Of a stretch of DNA of 64,000 nucleotides, positions 44,947-49,929 are shown piece by piece. The stretch lies in NCBI GenBank assembly GCA_024401695.1, contig JAKSKN010000002.1, positions 1 through 64,000 of the forward strand. The letters run 5' to 3'. The notes beneath the pieces were generated by a model. It made no database searches. It was not told where the DNA came from and worked only from the letters and a program-made list of their open reading frames with translations. The position numbers and the translations under genes were made by a program. The stretch's first letter is position 1; each line of letters opens with the position of its first letter. This DNA is from Bacteroidales bacterium. GTDB taxonomy: Bacteria > Bacteroidota > Bacteroidia > Bacteroidales > UBA932.

Positions 44947-45100
44947 GATGGAGAGAGAAGAATGGTTTTTCTCTATCACAGACGTGGTTAAAGCTTTGAC
45001 GAACAGTGCTGATGAAAAGCAGTATCTGAAGAAGATGAAGATGCGCGATCCATCATTGGAAGCCAATTGGGGTACAATTTGTACCCCTCCTTATTTTGGT
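44945..45100 (+). pseudogene. Bro-N domain gene, internal fragment
   Basis: The frame reads EREEWFFSITDVVKALTNSA, then DEKQYLKKMKMRDPSLEANW and GTICTPP. It aligns with the N-terminal Bro domain of the intact gene at 45787 (EEQWYFSVKDVVSVLTDTAN, KMRRRDPELSEGWGQIVHP). Both the start region and everything after residue about 75 of the family are missing. The fragment ends where the 3' end of the YafQ toxin gene begins, so the toxin-antitoxin pair replaced or interrupted the gene. Confidence 0.8.
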
Positions 45101-45116
45101 CAAGCGGAATTGCTGG

Positions 45117-45398
45117 TTATTTACCAAAGATGTCGGAATGGGTTCCCGTGTTGAGCATCAATAGGGTCAACTGTGTATCATTCTGCTCCCATACCAACAG
45201 CCAGTCAGGTTTGATATGGCACTCCCATTCGCCTGCATGGTTCCCTGACAGTTTATGGGGCTTATATTTCGCAGGCAACTTGCCCTCGGCAACTAAGGCG
45301 GAAAGAACGGCGCGGAGTTCTTCCATTGGGAATCCGCGCTTTATACAACGTTTGAGGTCCTTTTCAAACTGTCTGGTTGTGCTGAGCGTATACATCAC
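45117..45398 (-). CDS. YafQ-family toxin (type II TA)
   Basis: 93 residues, RelE/ParE superfamily. MYTLSTTRQFEKDLKRCIKR, the KLSGNHAGEWECHIKPDWLL core and the end LMLNTGTHSDIFGK (cut as quoted) match YafQ-type ribosome-dependent mRNA interferases. The catalytic His in the ECHIKPDW segment and the one in GTHSDIF are both present, so it should be active. The start overlaps the antitoxin stop by 4 bases. Its own 3' end touches the Bro-N fragment. Confidence 0.93.
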   Translation of the reverse strand: MMYTLSTTRQFEKDLKRCIKRGFPMEELRAVLSALVAEGKLPAKYKPHKLSGNHAGEWECHIKPDWLLVWEQNDTQLTLLMLNTGTHSDIFGK

Positions 45399-45598
45399 AG
45401 ACCAACCTTGGCAAAGAGTTCGTCGACAGAGGAATAGGTATTGACTTTGCCTGACCTTGCTTCCATCTTTGATTTCTCGTAGGCGGAAAGGTCCTTTGCG
45501 GATGAAATGGTGACTCCATCCATCGTGGCAAGTACTTTTTTCAGGCTAGTCGCTACGGATTTGTTTTCAATATGTAATACCAACTGAGTCATACTCAT
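45395..45598 (-). CDS. Antitoxin of the YafQ pair
   Basis: 67 residues from the ATG at 45598 (a second ATG at 45592). The longer frame to 45715 crosses a terminator and the Bro-N element and is rejected. LVLHIENKSVATSLKKVLATM forms the N-terminal dimerisation and DNA-binding part, and YSSVDELFAKVGL is the usual C-terminal tail that wraps the toxin. A minus-strand TATATTTG box lies 9 bases before the start. Antitoxins of this kind repress their own operon. Confidence 0.85.
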   Translation of the reverse strand: MSMTQLVLHIENKSVATSLKKVLATMDGVTISSAKDLSAYEKSKMEARSGKVNTYSSVDELFAKVGL

Positions 45599-45607
45599 CA
45601 ATTTTCG

Positions 45608-45615
45608 CAAATATA
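45608..45615 (-). promoter_or_regulatory. -7 box for the TA operon
   Basis: Minus-strand TATATTTG immediately follows the T tract of the hairpin at 45621-45644; the terminator tail and the promoter box overlap. Confidence 0.6.
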
Positions 45616-45650
45616 AAAAAAAGTCGGATACATCGTTCCGACTTTTTTGT
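45615..45650. terminator. Bidirectional terminator between TA operon and Bro-N gene
   Basis: AAGTCGGA (45621-45628) pairs with TCCGACTT (45637-45644). Runs of A on the left and T on the right give T tracts in both directions. Confidence 0.85.
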
Positions 45651-45652
45651 TT

Positions 45653-45786
45653 GGCTCCCCTAATGTTCGAAATATTGATCCTTTGGGCGGGGCTCAGGGA
45701 GGTGGTGAAATTCATTGATAATAATAAGGTTTGGCTTGACGCTTTGATGGGAGATTACTATCTTTACAAGACAAAGTTTTATTATT
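45653..45786 (+). repeat. Bro-N 5' element, copy 2, with promoter
   Basis: Similar to 47327-47462 over its whole length, with invariant blocks AAATTCATTGATAATAA, TGGCTTGA and TATCTTTAC. A TTG in GGCTTGAC lies 20 bases before TATCTTTA, a good promoter for the Bro-N gene about 20 bases downstream. An open frame begins at its CTAATG (45663) but runs into the Bro-N gene in another frame. Confidence 0.85.
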
Positions 45787-46629
45787 ATGGGAAATACAGA
45801 GAAGTTACAATTGTTCGAGGACCGCAAGGTCAGAACAGTGTGGAATGAGGTAGAGGAGCAGTGGTACTTCTCTGTCAAAGATGTTGTGTCAGTGCTGACC
45901 GATACAGCAAACGCCAAGGATTATATCTCAAAAATGAGGCGTCGTGATCCTGAATTATCGGAAGGGTGGGGACAAATTGTCCACCCCCTTTCTTTACAAA
46001 CGGCAGGCGGCGTCCAGAAAGAGAATTGTGCTACGATGGAAGGAATCTTCCGAATTATTCAGTCAATCCCCTCAAAGAAGGCAGAGCCATTTAAGCAATG
46101 GATGGCGCAGGTTGCCGCACAACGCATCGATCAGGCGATAGACCCTGAACGAAGCATTGATCAGGCCATTGCCGATTACAGGAGGCTTGGATATTCGGAA
46201 GCATGGATTACCAGGAGGATCAAGACCATTGAAATTCGCAAAGGCCTTACTGATGAATGGAAGAGGGGAGGAGTAACCAAGGAAGTTGATTTCGCTTTCC
46301 TGACCGACCTGATGTCCAAGACATGGAGCGGACTCACCACGAAGGAATACAAAAACCTGAAGGGACTGACGAAGGAAAACCTTCGTGACAATATGACCAA
46401 TATGGAACTCCTGCTCAATGCGCTGGCGGAAGAGTCTGCTACCCAGCTGAGCAGGGAACGCAATCCTGAAGGGCTCGTTCAGAATGCCGTTGTTGCGGAG
46501 GAGGGCGCGGAAGTCGCGAAAACGGCCAAGGAAGAATTAGAAAAACGTCTCGGCCGCAGCGTGGTTACCTCTGAAAAAGCAATCGACTATATCCAGTCGC
46601 CAGAAGAACTGCCGTTCAATAAAAGATAA
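45787..46629 (+). CDS. Bro-N domain (phage antirepressor-like) protein, full length
   Basis: 280 residues. The Bro-N DNA-binding domain spans about 8-115 (LFEDRKVRTVWNEVEEQWYF, FRIIQSIPSKKAEPFKQWMA). A helical middle follows (YSEAWITRRIKTIEIRKGLT, SGLTTKEYKNLKGLTKENLR). The C-terminal domain begins NALAEESATQLSRERNP and ends EEVLEKRLG-like KTGxxVVT (here LGRSVVTSEKAIDYI). Such proteins are encoded by phages and mobile islands and act as regulators; no target is visible here. It is the only full-length member of the three in this island. Confidence 0.88.
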   Translation: MGNTEKLQLFEDRKVRTVWNEVEEQWYFSVKDVVSVLTDTANAKDYISKMRRRDPELSEGWGQIVHPLSLQTAGGVQKENCATMEGIFRIIQSIPSKKAEPFKQWMAQVAAQRIDQAIDPERSIDQAIADYRRLGYSEAWITRRIKTIEIRKGLTDEWKRGGVTKEVDFAFLTDLMSKTWSGLTTKEYKNLKGLTKENLRDNMTNMELLLNALAEESATQLSRERNPEGLVQNAVVAEEGAEVAKTAKEELEKRLGRSVVTSEKAIDYIQSPEELPFNKR

Positions 46630-46654
46630 ATTGCAATTTCTAAAAGGCATTCTA

Positions 46655-47044
46655 ATGAAGTCGTTAAGCATAAAACATTTGATTATGGTACCCATTCTAC
46701 CAACTATCTTGATTTTGGCCGGCGTCATTCTGTTTATGATGACATACTGGCCTTCAGGTGTCACCATTGACGGCGACAACAACATCTGCCTTAACGTAGT
46801 GCTTGGCAAGGGGCACAAGATACCTGCTGATGAAATCAATATTACTGAAGTTCCAGATGGTCTTCTCTCTCATTTAATTAGGACTAATGGTTTGAGTCTC
46901 GGCAAAATCAACTACGGCAAATTCAAGAACACAAAAAGCGGGCAGAAAATGTTTCTCTATCTTACGGGCAAGGAGGACAAAGTATGCTTTGAGCATGATG
47001 GAGTTCTGTATGTAGTGGATGATTGGATGACTGATAACAGGTAA
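46655..47044 (+). CDS. Small membrane protein with bacterial PH-like domain
   Basis: 129 residues from the ATG at 46655; an earlier TTG adds 8 unlikely residues. One membrane helix near the N-terminus (IMVPILPTILILAGVILFMM) is followed by a beta-rich domain in which IPADEINITEV, RTNGLSLGKINYGKFK and VCFEHDGVLYVVDD resemble bacterial PH (bPH) domains. It lies 25 bases after the Bro-N gene and is AT-rich like it, so it may travel with it. Function unknown. Confidence 0.65.
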   Translation: MKSLSIKHLIMVPILPTILILAGVILFMMTYWPSGVTIDGDNNICLNVVLGKGHKIPADEINITEVPDGLLSHLIRTNGLSLGKINYGKFKNTKSGQKMFLYLTGKEDKVCFEHDGVLYVVDDWMTDNR

Positions 47045-47326
47045 ATTCTCAGTTATCGGATTGTGCTGTTGAGCGAAGCGAAGGCGGCATCAGCCGCCGT
47101 GGCGTAGCTATGGAGAAAGAACGAAAGGCGCGTCTCAACGCGCCCCGCGGAGAGCGGGATGGAGCATACGCCTGTAGGGCGCTGGTAAATGTAGGATGCA
47201 GGTAGTATGCGGAATCGGTAGCTCGGGAGCGGCGGGGGTAGCGAACGGAATGAAATGAAGTGAGCGGGTAAGGGGGCAGAGCCCCCTAAAAGCGGAAAGA
47301 GGTCTGCAGATTTCTGCAGACCTCTT
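47045..47326. other. GC-rich non-coding stretch with many hairpins
   Basis: No convincing gene. It holds the 31-base motif described at 47069-47099, then GGCGCG-TCTCAA-CGCGCC, CCCGC/GCGGG, GCATAC...GTATGC, GGGGGC-AGA-GCCCCC and, at the end, AAGAGGTCTGCAG paired with its complement (about 47297-47326), probably a terminator. The density of stems suggests a structured RNA or decayed element. Confidence 0.5.
47069..47099 (+). repeat. GC-rich palindromic motif, copy A
   Basis: 31 bases beginning TTGAGCGAAGCGAAGG and containing GGCGGC-ATCA-GCCGCC. They match 48187-48217 at 30 of 31 positions. Both copies are on the 3' side of a Bro-N locus. Confidence 0.8.
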
Positions 47327-47462
47327 GGAGCTCCTCTAATGTTCGAAATGTTGAACCTTTGGGAAGGGTTTGTGGAAGTGGTCAAATTCATTGATAATAA
47401 TAGAACTTGGCTTGATGTGGTGATGGGAAATCACTATCTTTACCGAACAAATAGATGACGTT
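47327..47462 (+). repeat. Bro-N 5' element, copy 3, with promoter
   Basis: Third copy of the element. The TTG of GGCTTGATG is again 20 bases before TATCTTTA. Spacing of the promoter parts is kept exactly although the sequence between them has changed, which argues for function. Confidence 0.85.
47339..47458 (+). CDS. Possible 39-residue leader ORF
   Basis: The element copy 3 can be read from ATG 47339 as MFEMLNLWEGFVEVVKF, then IDNNRTWLDVVMGNHYLYRT, ending NR and a TGA 4 bases before the Bro-N start. Copies 1 and 2 read similarly (MSEILNLWEGFREVVKF, MFEILILWAGLREVVKF), but copy 2 has no stop before the Bro-N gene. Changes between copies do not favour third codon positions clearly, and the predicted promoter lies inside it. 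Coding status is doubtful. Confidence 0.25.
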   Translation: MFEMLNLWEGFVEVVKFIDNNRTWLDVVMGNHYLYRTNR

Positions 47463-48182
47463 ATGGAGAATAAAATCAAGTTGTTTGAAGACAGGCGTAT
47501 AAGATATGCCTGGGATGCGGAGAGAGAAGAATGGTTTTTCTCCGCAGTTGATGTTTGCTATGCTTTGTCAGAATCTGCTGGCAAAGACCCTGGTGCTTAT
47601 TGGAGAAAACTGAAACAGCGACTAAAGAGCGAAGGAAGCGAGGTCGTGACAAATTGTCACGGACTGAAATTGCTTGCTTCGGACGGGAAGACTTATAAGA
47701 CGGACTGTTTTTCCACAAGGGATACACTTCGTCTTATTCAGTCTATACCATCCCCTAAGGCCGAACCTTTCAAAATGTGGTTGGCTCAAGTGGGAGCTGA
47801 AAGGGTTGATGAAATCGCAGACCCTGAAAAGGCTATCCTCAGAGGCGCTGAATACTATCGCGCCAAAGGATATACTGAAGGGTGGATAAATCAACGCCTC
47901 CAGGCTATTGAGATGAGGAAAGAACTCACCGATGAATGGAAGGCCAGGGGGATAGAAGACGAACGTGATTACGCTATTCTTACCAACGAGATGACAAAGG
48001 CCTGGAGCGGATTGTCGGTTCGCGATTACAAGCAGATTAAAGGTTTGAAGAAGGAAAATCTTCGGGACAATATGACCAACGTGGAGTTGGTCTTGAATAT
48101 GCTTGCAGAAGTCACAACAACCGCAATTTACCTTTGGCCGTTCTATAGAAGGACCTCGGTAAATTCCCATTTGTCGAATTGA
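47463..48182 (+). CDS. Bro-N domain protein, C-terminally truncated
   Basis: 239 residues. Its Bro-N domain (LFEDRRIRYAWDAEREEWFF, LRLIQSIPSPKAEPFKMWLA) differs in the middle from the copy at 45787 (YWRKLKQRLKSEGSEVVTNC), so the DNA target is probably different. The helical middle is shared (KGLKKENLRDNMTNVELVLN). After LAEVTTTAI, where the family continues with SKxRNPxG and about 60 more residues, an unrelated tail of 17 residues ends the protein. So it is a truncated member, possibly still able to bind DNA. GC-rich palindromic sequence follows at once. Confidence 0.83.
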   Translation: MENKIKLFEDRRIRYAWDAEREEWFFSAVDVCYALSESAGKDPGAYWRKLKQRLKSEGSEVVTNCHGLKLLASDGKTYKTDCFSTRDTLRLIQSIPSPKAEPFKMWLAQVGAERVDEIADPEKAILRGAEYYRAKGYTEGWINQRLQAIEMRKELTDEWKARGIEDERDYAILTNEMTKAWSGLSVRDYKQIKGLKKENLRDNMTNVELVLNMLAEVTTTAIYLWPFYRRTSVNSHLSN

Positions 48183-48323
48183 TTTTTTGAGCGGAGCGAA
48201 GGCGGCATCAGCCGCCGCGACGGAGGAAGGGAGCGATGCGACCGACGGAGTCGCCGCCCGAAGCGCAGCGCAGGGCGTATACCCCTGACAGGGGTCGACC
48301 GAAGGTCGGGGGTTGAGAAGACG
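48183..48323. other. GC-rich non-coding stretch with motif copy B
   Basis: No gene seen. Contains the 31-base motif at 48187-48217 (30 of 31 identical with 47069-47099), then further stems: GCGAC...GTCGC, CCCCTGACAGGGG and CGACC-GAA-GGTCG. It separates the truncated Bro-N gene from the tRNA-Asn terminator. Confidence 0.5.
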
Positions 48324-48394
48324 AAGTCCTAGAAGGGGAGCACGAAAAAAGCCGAAGCATTTGCTTCGGCCTTCGTGCTCCCCTTCTAGGACTT
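48324..48394. repeat. Inverted copy of the tRNA-Asn 3' end
   Basis: Bases 48324-48346 are the exact reverse complement of 48372-48394, 23 bases that cover the acceptor 3' strand, discriminator and T-stem 3' side of tRNA-Asn plus its first trailer bases. The tRNA terminator lies between the two arms. Confidence 0.9.
48345..48370 (-). terminator. Terminator of tRNA-Asn
   Basis: On the minus strand GCCGAAGC-AAAT-GCTTCGGC is followed by TTTTTT. It begins 8 bases after the tRNA 3' end. Confidence 0.9.
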
Positions 48395-48451
48395 GAACCT
48401 AGGACCCCCTGATTAACAGTCAGGTGCTCTAACCAACTGAGCTAAAGAGGA
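48378..48451 (-). tRNA. tRNA-Asn(GTT)
   Basis: 74 bases on the minus strand. Acceptor TCCTCTT pairs with AAGGGGA (one T-G pair), D stem GCTC/GAGC, anticodon stem CCTGA/TCAGG around CTGTTAA giving anticodon GTT, T stem CTAGG/CCTAG, discriminator G. CCA is not encoded (CAC follows). Confidence 0.97.
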
Positions 48452-48480
48452 ATTTTTACCCTCGCTTGCGTTTGGGACAG

Positions 48481-48510
48481 CAAATATACGGCAAAAACTC
48501 AAACAACCAA
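48481..48510 (-). promoter_or_regulatory. Promoter of tRNA-Asn
   Basis: On the minus strand TTG (48508-48510) and TATATTTG (48481-48488) are 19 bases apart, the same spacing as in the tRNA-Glu promoter. The tRNA starts about 30 bases downstream. Confidence 0.75.
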
Positions 48511-48532
48511 AAATTTTTTAGCTTTTTTGTAT

Positions 48533-48540
48533 TATCTTTG
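48533..48540 (+). promoter_or_regulatory. -7 box for the HU-fold gene operon
   Basis: TATCTTTG ends 7 bases before the ATG at 48548. The upstream region is AT-rich and is shared with the divergent tRNA-Asn promoter. Confidence 0.5.
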
Positions 48541-48547
48541 TTGAACT

Positions 48548-49360
48548 ATGGATATCGAGCTTTTGTCAAAGATTGTTGGTGAACTGATTCTGAAGCATAA
48601 TCAGGTCGGCTTGCCCGGAATAGGGACCTTCGTGGCAGAGATGGTTCCCGCCTCTTTTACCGACAAGGGCTACACAATCAATCCACCTTATCGCAGGCTG
48701 TCATTCTTTTCTGCTAATCTGGAAGATGAGATACTCATCGACTTCTATGCCGAGTCAAACAAGATTGACAGGGATGCCGCAAAGTCATATCTGACACTCT
48801 ATTTTTCAGACTTGAAGGCAGTTCTCCTGGAGAGAAGGACTGTTGTGTTCCCGGGGCTTGGGCGTATGCGTACCACCAGGGACGACCAGTTCTTCTTCGT
48901 CCCGAACGAAGATCTCGATATCTTCCCTGAGGGTTTCGGCCTGCTCCCTGTTTCGTTGAAGACGCACGTCGAGACTCCCGAAGAGATTGCTATCTCCGTA
49001 TCCAACCTGGCAAATATTATTGACGGCGGTCCTGAGCCTGAGGTCCCGGTCCGTCCCGAGCCTGATGCCCCTGTACGCCCCGAACCGGCAGATCAGCCTG
49101 AAGTCGTGCCCGCACCTGCACCTGCACCCGCACCTGCTCCCGCTCCCGAACAGCAGCCTGAGCCTGCACCAGCCCCTGTCGCGGCAGAGAAAGAAGTTTC
49201 CGCTCCCAAGAAGAAATTCAATTTCTGGGTATTCCTTCTTGTCCTTATCTGCATAGCATTCGTTGCAGTTGCCGTGTTCATGATCCTTGCGGTCGTAGCA
49301 CCGGATTTCATTGACTCCCTGCTTTATACCCCTGAAGAACTAAGAATTATCAATTACTGA
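48548..49360 (+). CDS. HU-fold (CCDC81-like) membrane protein with Pro/Ala linker
   Basis: 270 residues. Two HU-like domains span about 1-130 (LSKIVGELILKHNQVGLPGI, YLTLYFSDLKAVLLERRTVV), as in Bacteroidota HU-CCDC81 proteins. A long linker of Pro, Ala and Glu repeats follows (about 158-220; many PAPA units), then one membrane helix (about 228-255, FWVFLLVLICIAFVAVAVFM) and a short outer tail. Related proteins usually end in a SPOR domain that binds septal peptidoglycan; none is left here. It overlaps the Nudix gene by one base and leads the cell-wall salvage genes. Confidence 0.82.
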   Translation: MDIELLSKIVGELILKHNQVGLPGIGTFVAEMVPASFTDKGYTINPPYRRLSFFSANLEDEILIDFYAESNKIDRDAAKSYLTLYFSDLKAVLLERRTVVFPGLGRMRTTRDDQFFFVPNEDLDIFPEGFGLLPVSLKTHVETPEEIAISVSNLANIIDGGPEPEVPVRPEPDAPVRPEPADQPEVVPAPAPAPAPAPAPEQQPEPAPAPVAAEKEVSAPKKKFNFWVFLLVLICIAFVAVAVFMILAVVAPDFIDSLLYTPEELRIINY

Positions 49361-49929
49361 TGCTAGACGTGACTTATCCTGCCGGACCGGCCCCGGTCAT
49401 AAGAGGCGCTAAGTTGTCCAAAGCGTCGGAGATGCTGCCCATCGTAGAAGAGAGCGGATCGGTGACGGCTCAAGCTCCGAGGACCTATTGCCATAATGGA
49501 TCCAAAGTGCTTCATCCCGTCGTCCACCTTCACATAATCAACCGTGAAGGGCAGATATACCTTCAGAAACGCGGTCCGCACAAAAAGATTTTCCCTCTAC
49601 GTTGGGACACCGCAGTCGGCGGCCACGTAACCTACGGCGAAACCATCATCGAGTCCCTTTTCCGCGAATCGGGCGAAGAACTCGGTCTCCTGAATTTCAA
49701 CCCGTACCAATACGGAGCATATGTGTTCGAATCCAAAATCGAGCGCGAGCTGATATATGTCTTTGCCGCTGTCGGCAATTTCGAACTCAAGCCTGACAAT
49801 GATGAGGTCGTGGAGGGCCGCTGGTGGAGCATTGACGAAATAGAATCCAAATTAGGAAAAGGCATCTTCACTCCGAATTTCGAGAGCGAATACCAAAAAG
49901 TCAAGACTTATCTGCTGTCCCTGCTGTGA
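49360..49929 (+). CDS. Nudix hydrolase
   Basis: 189 residues. The Nudix box GGHVTYGETIIESLFRESGE, continuing ELGL, has all conserved Gly and Glu positions. The N-terminal third is a domain of its own (residues 1-45), and the core resembles isopentenyl-diphosphate isomerase-like Nudix proteins (KVLHPVVHLHIINREGQIYL). Substrate unknown. It overlaps the next gene with GTGA and the previous one by a base, so it belongs to the salvage operon. Confidence 0.9.
   Translation: MLDVTYPAGPAPVIRGAKLSKASEMLPIVEESGSVTAQAPRTYCHNGSKVLHPVVHLHIINREGQIYLQKRGPHKKIFPLRWDTAVGGHVTYGETIIESLFRESGEELGLLNFNPYQYGAYVFESKIERELIYVFAAVGNFELKPDNDEVVEGRWWSIDEIESKLGKGIFTPNFESEYQKVKTYLLSLL

Noticed and set aside
45395-45715. 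106-residue version of the antitoxin
   Set aside because: The longer start would run through a bidirectional terminator and the -7 box of the operon; the ATG at 45598 fits the promoter.
48324-48394. Classical attL/attR of an integrative element at tRNA-Asn
   Set aside because: The second copy is inverted, not direct, and no integrase gene is present in the island.
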